The notes beneath the pieces were generated by a model. The model was not told the origin of the DNA. It did not search any database and worked only from the letters and a program-made list of their open reading frames with translations. A DNA stretch of 64,000 nucleotides from Bradyrhizobium sp. CB3481 (lineage in GTDB: Bacteria > Pseudomonadota > Alphaproteobacteria > Rhizobiales > Xanthobacteraceae): positions 4,360,501-4,424,500 of the forward strand of contig NZ_CP121647.1 in NCBI RefSeq assembly GCF_029714305.1, given 5' to 3'. The translations under genes and the position numbers were made by a program. Shown piece after piece: positions 1 through 8,330 of this stretch (its first letter is position 1; each line of letters starts with the position of its first letter).

Positions 1-563
1 TCGCATCCGGCCTATCCTGCCCGGTCGGCTTCAAGAACGGCACCGACGGCAATGTCCGCATCGCGGCGGACGCCGTGAAGTCGGCCTCGCATCCGCATCA
101 TTTCATGGCGGTGACCAAGGGCGGGCGCTCGGCGATTGCGGCAACAACCGGCAACGAGGACTGCCACATCATCCTGCGCGGCGGCAACAAGCCGAACTAT
201 GATCGCGATAGCGTCGATGCGGCGTGCCAGGAGCTCGTTCGTGCCGGCGTGGCGCCGCGCATCATGATCGACACCAGTCACGCCAACAGCTCCAAGAAGC
301 CGAAGAACCAGCCATTGGTCGCCGCCGACATTGCCCGGCAGATCGCCGGTGGCGAGCAGCGCATCACCGGTGTGATGATCGAGAGCAATCTGGTGGCCGG
401 TCGCCAGGACGTGGTGCCGGGCAAGAAGCTGACCTATGGCCAGAGCATCACCGACGGCTGCATCGACTGGGAGACGACGGTGTCGGTGTTGAACGGTCTG
501 GCCGATGCGGTCGAGACAAGGCGTGCGCGATCGCTCAAATTCCCAGAGGAGCGTTCGGCTTAA
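1..563 (+). CDS. aroG: Class I DAHP synthase (AroG/F/H type), C-terminal part
   Basis: This is the C-terminal 186 residues of 3-deoxy-7-phosphoheptulonate synthase, which condenses phosphoenolpyruvate and erythrose 4-phosphate as the first step of the shikimate pathway in the cytosol. The start lies beyond the left window edge; the family is about 350 residues, so roughly half is present. Family motifs are clear: SGLSCPVGFKNGTDG at the very beginning, CHIILRGG, DTSHANSSKKPK (phosphate-binding region), and GGEQRITGVMIESNL, whose Glu is expected to help bind the metal. This is the enteric type I fold, not the plant-like type II enzyme that many alphaproteobacteria also carry. The allosteric N-terminus is not visible, so which aromatic amino acid would inhibit it cannot be told. 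The symbol is by family; aroF or aroH would fit equally. Confidence 0.93.
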   Translation, partial: ASGLSCPVGFKNGTDGNVRIAADAVKSASHPHHFMAVTKGGRSAIAATTGNEDCHIILRGGNKPNYDRDSVDAACQELVRAGVAPRIMIDTSHANSSKKPKNQPLVAADIARQIAGGEQRITGVMIESNLVAGRQDVVPGKKLTYGQSITDGCIDWETTVSVLNGLADAVETRRARSLKFPEERSA

Positions 564-582
564 AGCCCCCACGCGCATAACG

Positions 583-618
583 GCGAAGCAGGGCACGCAG
601 GCGGCGCGCCCTGCTTCG
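583..618 (+). terminator. Stem-loop after the DAHP synthase gene
   Basis: A strong inverted repeat (GCGAAGCAGGGC pairing with GCCCTGCTTCG) begins 20 bases after the stop codon. It is followed by CTTAAAAAAC rather than a T-run, so it is not a canonical intrinsic terminator for the rightward gene. It may still end or protect the transcript. Confidence 0.35.
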
Positions 619-850
619 GCTTAAAAAACTGGCAACCACGGCCAGAAGACTGGACGCATAATCCGGGCACTCCTCCCCCAAACGGCTGACTTCACCGACG
701 AGCCCACGGCATAGGCTTTGCAAGAAGCGACCGGCCTGTGGGGTATGTCACATGAAGAAATTGAACTTCGAATTATACGTTCCCGCAGTGGACCGGCTCC
801 TTCGCGGTCCGGCAATTCGAACGGATTTCAGCATATTTTGGAGCAGCGCG

Positions 851-1180
851 ATGATTAACCCGGTCGGTCGATTGTTGTTGACGGTAATTCTGCTTGCTCC
901 AATTTCAACATTCGCGGCTGATCGGGCCAACGTTCAATTCTGTTGGGCAATGGGAAAGTTCGACCACACGATCTACTTTGCCGAAGTTGAGAATCGCGAG
1001 GATCGGCAGGCAAGTTTCGACGCGCTGCTCGAGATTTCCGGCATCGATCATAACGCGGTCAATTGCATAACGTCAGACCACGCAACGCACGTTGCGACGC
1101 GTGCGAGATTGATGAAAGACTGGCGGGACTCCGAGTTCGAGATTGTGAATACGACGTTCCTGTCGGATCTCGACTATTAA
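851..1180 (+). CDS. Small exported protein of unknown function
   Basis: A 109-residue protein I do not recognise. The chosen ATG at 851 is preceded by GGAG about seven bases upstream and opens a convincing signal peptide: a short polar start, the hydrophobic stretch LLLTVILLAPIS, and a likely cleavage site after STFAA. The same frame is open back to an ATG at 752, but the extra 33 residues would bury the signal peptide, so the inner start is preferred. The mature part is about 85 residues, acidic, with two cysteines (QFCWAM and NCITSD) that could form a disulfide in the periplasm. The stretch is less GC-rich than its neighbours and lies beside a truncated receptor gene, which suggests an accessory or transferred origin. 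No neighbour suggests a function. Confidence 0.6.
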   Translation: MINPVGRLLLTVILLAPISTFAADRANVQFCWAMGKFDHTIYFAEVENREDRQASFDALLEISGIDHNAVNCITSDHATHVATRARLMKDWRDSEFEIVNTTFLSDLDY

Positions 1181-1215
1181 CACGGCGACGCCGCAGATCG
1201 CGGGCGCTAGCCGCG

Positions 1216-1578
1216 CTATCTTCCGATCGTCACGCCTGCTACGGAGCCCAGCGCGCCCCGAACGCTGGTGGCGTTCATGTCGTCGAGCACTTCCCGCGTG
1301 AGAACGGTGGTCTGCCCGGGAATGTTGAGGATCGGTTCGCTCACCCGCGGCGATGAAAGCCGATTGGCCTTGTAGGGGGCTGCCGGATCGATGTAACCAT
1401 CGCGGGCGGCAACCGGCATCCGGGCAGCGTTGTGCTTCAGACGTGATGCACGCGTATCAGTGGATCGAACGGTGGCGGCTCCCGGCGCATGACGCGGCTG
1501 TGCAGAAACGACAGCTAACGCGCCGTCGCAGAGGCAGACGACAATCAACACAATTGTTCGCAACGGGGCAGCGGGCAT
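1216..1578 (-). pseudogene. TonB-dependent receptor, N-terminal fragment
   Basis: This 120-residue ORF has a ribosome-binding site (GGAGG five bases before ATG 1578), a signal peptide (LRTIVLIVVCLC, cleavage near VVSAQ) and then the beginning of a plug domain: VSEPILNIPGQTTVLTREVL, followed by the family's typical V-R-G-A-L and VAGVTIG pattern. In intact TonB-dependent siderophore receptors this is followed by about 600 more residues of plug and 22-strand barrel. Here a TAG comes right after VAGVTIGR and nothing recognisable continues in any frame; the next gene ends only 35 bases away. It is therefore almost certainly a remnant after deletion, although its start signals survive. A short secreted peptide could still be made. 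Confidence 0.7.
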
Positions 1579-1682
1579 GCGGCCTCCCAATCAGCAATCA
1601 TCATGCCGAGTATATGTCTGATGTTGCCGATGGACGATGGTGCAGGCGCGCATTGTACCAACTTGTGATCGGCGTAAGACCG

Positions 1683-2519
1683 TCACCTTGCCGCCGGCTG
1701 CGAGGCCACGAGCGAGCGGATACGCTCGGCATCGGAACTCGTCGCCGGATTGTAGACGATCATGCTGAGGTCCGGCCGGCCATCGACGGCAAAGGCGGAG
1801 TATTCCATCATGATCGGGCCGAGGATCGGATGCCGGAGGCGCTTGACGCCCTCGCCGTGCACATGCACGTTGTTGTCGCGCCATAGCGCGGCGAATTCCG
1901 GACTGCGCCGGCAGAGTTCGTCCACGAGTTCGCCGACCTCGGAAACGGCGCCGGCCCGTGCCGCATCCACCCTGAATGCACCTACCACGAACCGGGCGAT
2001 GCTTTGCCAGTCATATTGCGCGGCGCGAACGCGCGCGTCGCAGAAGATGAGGCGCAGGATGTTGCGCTCGCCGGGAGGCAGCGTGCCGTAATCAGTCAGC
2101 ACGACGGCGGCCGCGCGATTCCAGGCCACGACGTCCCAGGTCGCGGTCTTGATCAGGGCGGGACTGACCTCGAATGCGTCGAGCAGGCGCTGCAAGCGCG
2201 GCGTTACGCCATCGGCCGCCCTGTAGCGCACTTCGGGCGGACGCCCGAGCCCGAGCAGGAACGCATGCTCGCGCTCGATGTCGGTCAGCATCAGCGCGCC
2301 GGCGATCCGGTTCAACACATCAGCCGAGGGCGCGCCGCCCCGCCCCTGCTCCAGCCACGTGTACCAGGTCGGACTGATATTGGCGCGCTGGGCGACCTCC
2401 TCCCGGCGCAACCCCGGCGTCCGCCTTCGCCCCACTGCAAAGCCGAAGGCCGCCGGATCGAGCTTGGAACGACGGTCCTTCAGGTAGGCCCCGAGCAGAT
2501 TGTTCGTAGCTTCGGCCAT
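1683..2519 (-). CDS. MmyB-type helix-turn-helix transcriptional regulator
   Basis: A 278-residue DNA-binding regulator. Residues about 10-75 form an XRE-like helix-turn-helix with the typical TPGLRREEVAQRANIS segment and the WYTWLEQGRG signature; residues about 100-270 are the MmyB-like ligand-binding domain, a PAS-like module containing the family's WDVVAWNRAA motif. Regulators of this family usually control a divergently placed oxidoreductase gene, and that is the layout here: an SDR gene starts 100 bases away on the other strand. An 8-base direct repeat in the shared promoter is a candidate operator. The ligand is unknown. The assignment to the family is firm; the regulated target is inferred from position. 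Confidence 0.9.
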   Translation of the reverse strand: MAEATNNLLGAYLKDRRSKLDPAAFGFAVGRRRTPGLRREEVAQRANISPTWYTWLEQGRGGAPSADVLNRIAGALMLTDIEREHAFLLGLGRPPEVRYRAADGVTPRLQRLLDAFEVSPALIKTATWDVVAWNRAAAVVLTDYGTLPPGERNILRLIFCDARVRAAQYDWQSIARFVVGAFRVDAARAGAVSEVGELVDELCRRSPEFAALWRDNNVHVHGEGVKRLRHPILGPIMMEYSAFAVDGRPDLSMIVYNPATSSDAERIRSLVASQPAAR

Positions 2520-2532
2520 CCCTCATCCTGTT

Positions 2533-2559
2533 GGTCACTATACCACGATAAGGTCACTA
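2533..2559. promoter_or_regulatory. Candidate operator between divergent regulator and SDR genes
   Basis: The octamer GGTCACTA occurs at 2533-2540 and again at 2552-2559, 19 bases apart, so both copies would lie on nearly the same face of the helix. It sits 14 bases upstream of the MmyB-type regulator's start codon and 60 bases before the SDR start, where such regulators usually bind. It is a candidate by position and repetition only. Confidence 0.45.
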
Positions 2560-2619
2560 CTTTAACATGATGAACGGCTGACCGATATCAGCCTCCAAAC
2601 ACCAATTGGAGACTGTCCC

Positions 2620-3522
2620 ATGCGTATCTTCGTCACCGGCGCGACCGGCTTTGTTGGATCTGCCATTGCCCGCGAACTGATCGCATCAAGCCATGAAGTG
2701 CTGGGTCTCGCCCGTTCCGATCGCGGCGCCGAGGCGCTCGCGGCCATCGGTGCCAACATCCATCGCGGATCGCTGGAGGATCTGGACAGCCTGCGCGCCG
2801 GCGTCCGTCAGGCGGACGCCGTGATCCACACGGCGTTCAACCACGACTTTTCCAGATTCTCGGAAAACTGCGCCGAAGACAGGCGTGCAATCGAGGCGAT
2901 GGGCGCAGCCCTGGAAGGCACCGACCGGCAGATGCTGGTCACCTCCGGATTCGGATCGCTCGCACCGGGACGCGTCGCGACCGAAGCCGACCGTCCGGAT
3001 CCGAGTTCGCTGCGCGTCTCCGAAGCAGCCGCCGCAGCGCTCGCGGCCCGCGGCGTGCGCGCATCGGCGGTGCGTCTGGCGCCGACAACCCATGGCATCG
3101 GCGATCATGGCTTTGTTCCGCATCTGATCAGTCTGGCGCGCGCGAAAGGCGTTTCGGCCTATGTCGGCGATGGTCAGAACCGCTGGCCTGCCGTGCATCG
3201 GCTCGATGCCGCCCGCCTCTATCGGCTGGCGCTCGAGCGCGGCGTCGAGAGCGGTCCGTATCATGCGGTCGATGAGGAGGCTGTCCCATTCAAGGCCATT
3301 GCAGACGTGATCGGCCGCCGGCTCGGCGTGCCGGTCGTCTCGAAGACCCCTGACGAAGCCGCTGTGCATTTCGGCTGGTTCGTCAGAATGGCGAGCATGG
3401 ATATCCCGGCCTCGAGCGCGCGGACGCGCTCGTCGCTATCATGGAGGCCGGAACAGCCGGGGCTGCTCGCCGACCTCGACCAGCCCGGCTATTTCGGCCC
3501 GGCACGGCCGCTTGCGTCTTGA
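2620..3522 (+). CDS. Atypical NAD(P)-dependent SDR (epimerase/dehydratase-like)
   Basis: A 300-residue extended short-chain dehydrogenase/reductase-like protein. The N-terminal Rossmann motif TGATGFVG is at residues 7-14. The usual catalytic YxxxK is absent: at the expected place the sequence reads [15 protein letters not shown], which marks it as one of the atypical SDRs that bind NAD(P) but do not use the standard Tyr-Lys chemistry. [17 protein letters not shown] and the [21 protein letters not shown] region are characteristic of this subgroup. A GGAGA sequence precedes the ATG. It is divergent from an MmyB-type regulator, which probably controls it. The substrate is unknown; related genes are annotated only as NAD-dependent epimerases. 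Confidence 0.85.
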   Translation: MRIFVTGATGFVGSAIARELIASSHEVLGLARSDRGAEALAAIGANIHRGSLEDLDSLRAGVRQADAVIHTAFNHDFSRFSENCAEDRRAIEAMGAALEGTDRQMLVTSGFGSLAPGRVATEADRPDPSSLRVSEAAAAALAARGVRASAVRLAPTTHGIGDHGFVPHLISLARAKGVSAYVGDGQNRWPAVHRLDAARLYRLALERGVESGPYHAVDEEAVPFKAIADVIGRRLGVPVVSKTPDEAAVHFGWFVRMASMDIPASSARTRSSLSWRPEQPGLLADLDQPGYFGPARPLAS

Positions 3523-3609
3523 GCACGCGGCAACAAGCGTGTATCGGCGCCAGCGGCGTCCGGATGCCGCGTCGGCATTCGGGCCAATCAGGTTTCCCCA
3601 GGTGATCGA

Positions 3610-4854
3610 TTGAGTTCAAAACCTTCGACAAGCCCCGTGGCTGCATCGAGCTCGTTTGCAGCCATGAAGTCAGTGCCCTATCGGGCCCAGTTCGCAGCTT
3701 ACGTGCTGGCCATGATGGCCGACAATGTCGAGCATGTGATCAGCTACTGGGTGGTGTTCCAGAAATTCCATTCGCCGGCGCTTGCGGGCTTTGCGGTGCT
3801 GTCGCACTGGCTGCCCTTTCTGTTCTTCTCCGTCGCCGTCGGCGGCCTCGCCGACCGCTACGATCCGCGCCGCATCATCCAATGCGGCATGTTGCTGTTC
3901 ATCGTGGCGTCCGCCGGATGGGGCCTCTTCTTCCTCACCGACACGCTTCAGATGTGGCATGCGATGCTGCTTCTGGTGATCCATGGCTGCGCCGGCGTGC
4001 TGTGGCAGACGCCGAACCAGTTGCTGCTCTATGACATCGTCGGTCCCGCCGATCTGCCCAGCGCGGTGCGGCTGAACGCGATGGCGCGCTATCTCGGCAT
4101 CCTGGTCGGGCCGGCGATGGGCGGCGTCATCATGCTGGCGCTCGGCCCGTCCCATGGCATCATCGTCAACACGCTGTTCTATTTGCCGATGCTGCTCTGG
4201 CTGTTCTGGGCGCCCGCCCGCGACAAGAGCCTGGCGCTGAAGCGCTTCGCCGTCCGCGGCCTCGCCGACATCGTGCAGACCATCCGCGACATCGCCACGC
4301 ACGGTGTGCTGACCTCGATGACGCTGCTCGCCGGCCTGACCTCCTTCATGATCGGCAATGCCTACCATGCCCAGATGCCGGGCTTCGCCGGCGACCTCGG
4401 GCACGGCGATCCCGGTGTGTCCTACAGCGTGCTGCTGGCCGCCGACGCTGCCGGGGCTGTCCTTGCCGCCATCGCCCTGGAAGCATGGGGACGGCTCAGA
4501 CCAACGCCGCGCACAGCAATCGCGCTCGCCATTCTCTGGGCGCTGTCGCTGCTCGCCTTTGCATCGTCACGCATCTACGCGCTTACGATCGCGCTGCTGT
4601 TTGCCGCAGGATTCTTCGAACTGTCGTTCAACACGATGGCGCAGGCGCTGGTCCAGATCAACGCGCCCGCCGATAGCCGCGGCCGCGTCGTCGGCCTGTT
4701 CAACATGGCCGGGCTCGGCATGCGGGCCTTCAGCGGCATCACGGTCGGCCTCGCGGGAGCCGCGATCGGCATTCACTGGTCGCTCGGCCTGTCGGCCGCG
4801 ACGCTCCTTGTCTGTCTGGCTGTGCTTTATGGCCGTGCGGCAAAGCCCGGCTAA
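3610..4854 (+). CDS. MFS transporter, EntS-like exporter family
   Basis: A 414-residue major facilitator superfamily protein with about twelve hydrophobic segments spanning the inner membrane. The segment GGLADRYDPRRII (about residues 78-90) is the loop 2-3 signature of MFS proteins, and overall it resembles the transmembrane-effector/EntS-like exporters. The TTG start at 3610 is preferred because AGG lies about seven bases upstream; an ATG at 3664 would remove 18 polar residues without touching the first membrane helix. It stands alone: the preceding SDR ends 88 bases upstream and the next gene converges on it. The exported compound cannot be told from the sequence. Confidence 0.85.
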   Translation: MSSKPSTSPVAASSSFAAMKSVPYRAQFAAYVLAMMADNVEHVISYWVVFQKFHSPALAGFAVLSHWLPFLFFSVAVGGLADRYDPRRIIQCGMLLFIVASAGWGLFFLTDTLQMWHAMLLLVIHGCAGVLWQTPNQLLLYDIVGPADLPSAVRLNAMARYLGILVGPAMGGVIMLALGPSHGIIVNTLFYLPMLLWLFWAPARDKSLALKRFAVRGLADIVQTIRDIATHGVLTSMTLLAGLTSFMIGNAYHAQMPGFAGDLGHGDPGVSYSVLLAADAAGAVLAAIALEAWGRLRPTPRTAIALAILWALSLLAFASSRIYALTIALLFAAGFFELSFNTMAQALVQINAPADSRGRVVGLFNMAGLGMRAFSGITVGLAGAAIGIHWSLGLSAATLLVCLAVLYGRAAKPG

Positions 4855-4905
4855 TGCCGGACGGTGGCGGGCGCAGCGCTCGCCGCCGTCTTTCTCATCT
4901 CGTCA

Positions 4906-5166
4906 TCAGCAGCCGCGGCAGATGCTCTTGATCTTGCGATCGAGCGCCGCGTTTTCCTTGCTCAACGCATCGTTCGGATCGTTGTACTGGTTCTTGCCGT
5001 CATTGGGCAGATCGCTCGGACGCGGCTGGCGGTGACCGACCGGCGCCTGTATTGCCCCGCCGCCACCACCGCCGGAATTCTTCGAAACGGATGACGACCC
5101 CTGCGCGAGCACATCCGCGCCGCCGATCAGAACCGTCAGCGCTATCGAAAGGATTGTGGTTCGCAT
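4906..5166 (-). CDS. Small exported protein at the end of the epm operon
   Basis: An 86-residue protein with a signal peptide (MRTTILSIALTVLIGGADVLAQG) followed by a six-glycine run and a polar, Asn/Asp-rich tail that ends in KIKSICRGC. The two C-terminal cysteines are notable in so short a secreted protein. I do not recognise a named family. It lies 28 bases downstream of another small membrane protein and is the last of four same-strand, closely spaced genes that begin with epmA, so it is probably co-transcribed with the EF-P modification genes; a functional link is not established. It converges on the MFS gene. Confidence 0.65.
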   Translation of the reverse strand: MRTTILSIALTVLIGGADVLAQGSSSVSKNSGGGGGGAIQAPVGHRQPRPSDLPNDGKNQYNDPNDALSKENAALDRKIKSICRGC

Positions 5167-5194
5167 GTCGGTTCTCCCGTATTCCTGTTTGTTG

Positions 5195-5401
5195 CTACCG
5201 CGCCGGCACGTCGATTATCGCACAGTTCCGGCGTCCCTGGGCGGCGCAGTCCTGCGCCTTTCGTACATCGGCCATGGTGCCAAGCAACCAGATTCCGGCC
5301 GCCACCAGCACCACGAAGAAACCGAGCAATACCGCATTTTCAATTCCGCGATGGCGCTCGTCTTCCGGCGGCTCCTGCTTCTCGTCGCCGTCGTCCGTCA
5401 T
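5195..5401 (-). CDS. Small single-span membrane protein in the epm operon
   Basis: A 68-residue protein with a charged N-terminus (DDGDEKQEPPEDERHRG), one transmembrane segment (AVLLGFFVVLVAAGIWLLG, about residues 23-41) and a short tail with two cysteines (QDCAAQGRRNC). It starts 6 bases after the epmB stop codon, so it is almost certainly translated from the same transcript. The acidic N-terminus and positive residues near the span suggest an N-in or dual topology, which cannot be settled by eye. No function is known to me. Confidence 0.65.
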   Translation of the reverse strand: MTDDGDEKQEPPEDERHRGIENAVLLGFFVVLVAAGIWLLGTMADVRKAQDCAAQGRRNCAIIDVPAR

Positions 5402-5407
5402 CGCTGG

Positions 5408-6499
5408 TTACGGCTTTGGCGGATAGAGGTGAACGTCACCGCAATAATCAACGATACGATATTGCGCTTCAGAGGATAGATCACATTCCCTGGAACTTGT
5501 ATGCGACAAATAATTCGGTCCGATCGGCGCCTTGCCGTGACCGCCGGGAATGTCGAGCACATATTCCGGCTGGCACAGGCCCGAGACGCGGCCCCGCAAG
5601 CGACGCATCAGTTCCTGCCCCTCCGCGATGCCAGTGCGCAGATGCACAGTCCCCGGCGCGAGGTCACCATGGTGCAGATAGTAGGGTTTGATTCGATTTT
5701 CGACAAAAGCCCGCATCAAGGCTTCCAGCGTCGCCGCATCGTCATTGACGCCGCGCAGCAGCACCGTCTGACTCACCAGCGGAATGCCGGAATCGGCCAG
5801 CCGCGCGCAGGCGGCGCGTGCCTCATCAGACAGTTCACGCGGATGATTGGCATGAACCGCGATCCAGGTGGTGACGCCGCCGGCATGCAGCGCCGCGATC
5901 ATATCGGCATCGATTCGCTTCGGCGCCGCCACCGGCACGCGGGTGTGAAGCCGCACGATTTTGACATGATCGATGGCGGCGAGGTCGGCCATGATCTCGG
6001 AAAGCCGCCGCGGCGAAAGCATCAAGGGATCGCCGCCAGTCAGGATGACTTCCCAGATTTCGGTGCGCGCGCGGATGTAGTCCAGCGCGCCCTGATAGGC
6101 GTCCTCCGACAGCGCGGTCGCCTTGCCCGGCCCGACCATCTCGCGCCGAAAGCAGAACCGGCAATAGACCGCACAGACATGCACCAGCTTGAACAGCACG
6201 CGGTCGGGATAGCGGTGCACGATGCCGGGAAGCGGCGAATGTGCGTCGTCGCCGATCGGATCGGCATTCTCACCGGGCGCTTCCTCCAGCTCCAATGCGC
6301 TCGGAATGAATTGCCGCGCGATCGGATCATCGGGGTTGTCTGTGTCGATCAGGCCGGCGACCTCCGGCGTCACGGCTATCGCATAGCGCGCCGCCACCCG
6401 TTCGAGATCGGCGAGGTCGGCAGGCATCGCCAGCCCGCGCGCGACGAGATCAGCGGGCTGCCGCAGCGTTGCCAAAAGTTTCGGATCGATCCTGTTCAT
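5408..6499 (-). CDS. epmB: EF-P lysine 2,3-aminomutase, radical SAM (EpmB)
   Basis: EpmB converts (S)-alpha-lysine to (R)-beta-lysine using S-adenosylmethionine, PLP and a [4Fe-4S] cluster; EpmA then attaches beta-lysine to elongation factor P. The radical SAM triad CAVYCRFC is at about residues 109-116, ILTGGDPLML follows, and the C-terminal region has the KamA/YjeK-family look (YYLHHGDLAPGTVHLRTG, with the family Lys/Asp residues for PLP and substrate). The 363-residue length fits EpmB (about 340) better than catabolic lysine aminomutases (above 410). The ATG at 6499 overlaps the epmA stop as ATGA, giving tight coupling; an upstream in-frame GTG at 6523 is possible but lies inside epmA. Its neighbours epmA and efp support the EF-P role over lysine catabolism. 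Confidence 0.9.
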   Translation of the reverse strand: MNRIDPKLLATLRQPADLVARGLAMPADLADLERVAARYAIAVTPEVAGLIDTDNPDDPIARQFIPSALELEEAPGENADPIGDDAHSPLPGIVHRYPDRVLFKLVHVCAVYCRFCFRREMVGPGKATALSEDAYQGALDYIRARTEIWEVILTGGDPLMLSPRRLSEIMADLAAIDHVKIVRLHTRVPVAAPKRIDADMIAALHAGGVTTWIAVHANHPRELSDEARAACARLADSGIPLVSQTVLLRGVNDDAATLEALMRAFVENRIKPYYLHHGDLAPGTVHLRTGIAEGQELMRRLRGRVSGLCQPEYVLDIPGGHGKAPIGPNYLSHTSSRECDLSSEAQYRIVDYCGDVHLYPPKP

Positions 6500-7548
6500 C
6501 TCTCTCCTGCCGGCGGCGTCCACACTACCTGGTCGACCCGCAGCGCACCGCTTGCCAGCATCACCAGCCGGTCGAAGCCTAGTGCAACGCCGCTGGATAG
6601 CGGCATCGCGGCGACTGCGGCAAGAAAATCCTCGTCCAGCGGGTAGCGCTCACCATAGCGCCGCTCCTTCTCGTCCATCGAATCGACGAAACGGCGGCGC
6701 TGCTCAGCGGCATCGGTCAGTTCGCCAAAGCCATTGGCCAGCTCGACGCCGCAGGCATAGACCTCGAACCGTTCGGCAATGCGGGGATCAGCCGCCTTCG
6801 CCCGCGCCAATGCGGCCTCCGGCGCCGGATATTCGAACAGGACCGTTAAACGCCCCTGCCCCAGATTTGGTTCGACATGCTCGACCAGCACCTTGCTGAA
6901 AATGTCCGACCAGGTGTCGTCGTCCGTGACCCGCACCCGCTTACTTGCAACAGCCGCCAGTGCCGCTCGATCGCCCTCGCCATTCACGATTGTGGCCAGA
7001 AGATCGATTCCGGCAAAGCGCTCGAATGCCTGCGCCACCGTCAGGAGTTCCGGCTCGGCAAAGGGATCGGCCGTTCTGCCGCGGAACGCGAATTGGCCGA
7101 TGCCGGTCGCCTGCGCTGCATGGGCAATCACGACAATGGTGTCGGCCATGATGGCGTCATAGCCGGCGTTAGCGCGATACCATTCCAGCATCGTGAATTC
7201 GGGCAGATGCAGATCGCCGCGCTCACGGTCGCGGAACACCCGTGCGAATTCGAATATTTTGGTTTCACCAGCGGCGAGCAGTTTCTTGGCCGCGAATTCC
7301 GGCGAGGTGCGCAGGTATCGTGTCGCACGGCTGCCGTCATTGCCGGTGATCTCGGTACGCGGCGCATGCAGATGCGTCTCGTTGCCGGGTGATATCTGGA
7401 GCACGGAGGTCTCGACCTCGGTAAATCCCTGCTCGTCGAACCAGGCCCGCACCGCCCGCATAATCGCGCCCCGGGCCATCAGGAACGGCCTGCGGTCCGC
7501 GTGCCGCGCGGCCGACCACCAGGGCGAAGGCTGGTCCGTCGCGCCCAT
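6496..7548 (-). CDS. epmA: EF-P--(R)-beta-lysine ligase (EpmA/GenX/PoxA)
   Basis: EpmA is a free-standing relative of the class II lysyl-tRNA synthetase catalytic core that activates (R)-beta-lysine with ATP and joins it to the conserved lysine of EF-P. Motif 2 is seen around residues 82-125 (YLRTSPEFAAKKL, then FARVFRDRERGDLHLPEF and TMLEWYRA) and motif 3 near the end (SGVALGFDRLVMLASG). There is no anticodon-binding domain, as expected. At 350 residues it is slightly longer than the enterobacterial protein (325). It is the first gene of a leftward operon with epmB and two small genes. The start is ATG 7548. No epmC-like hydroxylase is seen in the window. Confidence 0.93.
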   Translation of the reverse strand: MGATDQPSPWWSAARHADRRPFLMARGAIMRAVRAWFDEQGFTEVETSVLQISPGNETHLHAPRTEITGNDGSRATRYLRTSPEFAAKKLLAAGETKIFEFARVFRDRERGDLHLPEFTMLEWYRANAGYDAIMADTIVVIAHAAQATGIGQFAFRGRTADPFAEPELLTVAQAFERFAGIDLLATIVNGEGDRAALAAVASKRVRVTDDDTWSDIFSKVLVEHVEPNLGQGRLTVLFEYPAPEAALARAKAADPRIAERFEVYACGVELANGFGELTDAAEQRRRFVDSMDEKERRYGERYPLDEDFLAAVAAMPLSSGVALGFDRLVMLASGALRVDQVVWTPPAGER

Positions 7549-7805
7549 CAGGCGCCGTCCGTGCCGCGCAACGCCACGTGTTCCGCAAGGCCTGAAAGGG
7601 CAGTCAAGGAAACGGAGAATACCATTGAAACTGTTCGACTTTCCTATCGTCTCGGCAACAGCGGCCAGCGCCCGTGCCTGATCCGTCCTTCATGGCGAAA
7701 CAGGCTGAGCTTGTCCATTCCATCGGCGCCCCCGGAGGGTGAAACGCTGAACCTTGCGGCCCCCTTCCCCGTCCAATCACGTGAGTTTTGCTGGGATCTA
7801 CGGAC

Positions 7806-8330
7806 ATGTCTGGCGGCTGGCTGCGAAGGACTGCAATTCTTTTGTTAATCGGCTTCGGGTCCCTCGCGCCGGCCTGGGCGGATGGGCCCGGGGCAAAATT
7901 CAAGCATCTGAAGGACGAGACCGCAAAATCCCCCGACCGCCAGGTGAGGGTCGAACAATATTCGACGGAACGCGACGACGATATTCTCTATCAGTTCTGG
8001 GTCTTCGACCGGAAGAAGCGCGGCTTCCTCCTCAATCCCGGAGAAGATCGCGACCTCGCCGGATATCGCGCCGGTTTCCGCTTCAGCCCCGACAGCCAAT
8101 GGCTGGTGCGCATGCAGAAGATCGGCGCAGGCTTTCACACCCTGCTGCTTTACCGACGCGACGGCGATCGATTTGTAGCGGCAACCGCCAAGTCGCTCGG
8201 TGACCTCGCCTGGGACTATCTGTTCAGTCTGCCGGTATCCGGGGGCATGGAGCGGGAGCCCGAGGACGCCGGTACGCTCAATCATGCTCAGGTGCACCTG
8301 CTCAAGGGCCTGGAAGACAATTACGCCTAG
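7806..8330 (+). CDS. Exported protein of unknown function, interrupted by an amber codon
   Basis: The open frame gives 174 residues from ATG 7806 with a signal peptide (RRTAILLLIGFGSLAPAWA). It ends at a TAG (8328-8330), but the same frame stays open for 65 further codons to TAA at 8526-8528. The continuation reads like real protein (LGKRWPDSRYLVLSLSFD, then WRCIYDMKTGEFTVPPDF) and directly continues the theme of the upstream part (FRFSPDSQWLVRMQ). The simplest reading is a gene of about 240 residues with a recent nonsense change, for example TGG to TAG. The short form, readthrough and a sequencing error are the alternatives. The family is unknown to me; the repeated D-S-x-W/Y-L-V pattern recalls beta-propeller-like strands, a weak hint only. 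It lies between the epm operon and efp. Confidence 0.6.
   Translation: MSGGWLRRTAILLLIGFGSLAPAWADGPGAKFKHLKDETAKSPDRQVRVEQYSTERDDDILYQFWVFDRKKRGFLLNPGEDRDLAGYRAGFRFSPDSQWLVRMQKIGAGFHTLLLYRRDGDRFVAATAKSLGDLAWDYLFSLPVSGGMEREPEDAGTLNHAQVHLLKGLEDNYA

Noticed and set aside
12..596. Leftward open frame of 194 codons opposite the DAHP synthase gene
   Set aside because: It is antisense to a clear enzyme and has the biased composition of a shadow frame.
1181..1215. Possible continuation of the TonB receptor fragment in another frame
   Set aside because: The next bases in all leftward frames give no plug-domain motif, so no frameshifted remainder is supported.
5408..6499. Calling the radical-SAM protein a catabolic lysine 2,3-aminomutase
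   Set aside because: It is too short for that group and is coupled to epmA with efp close by.
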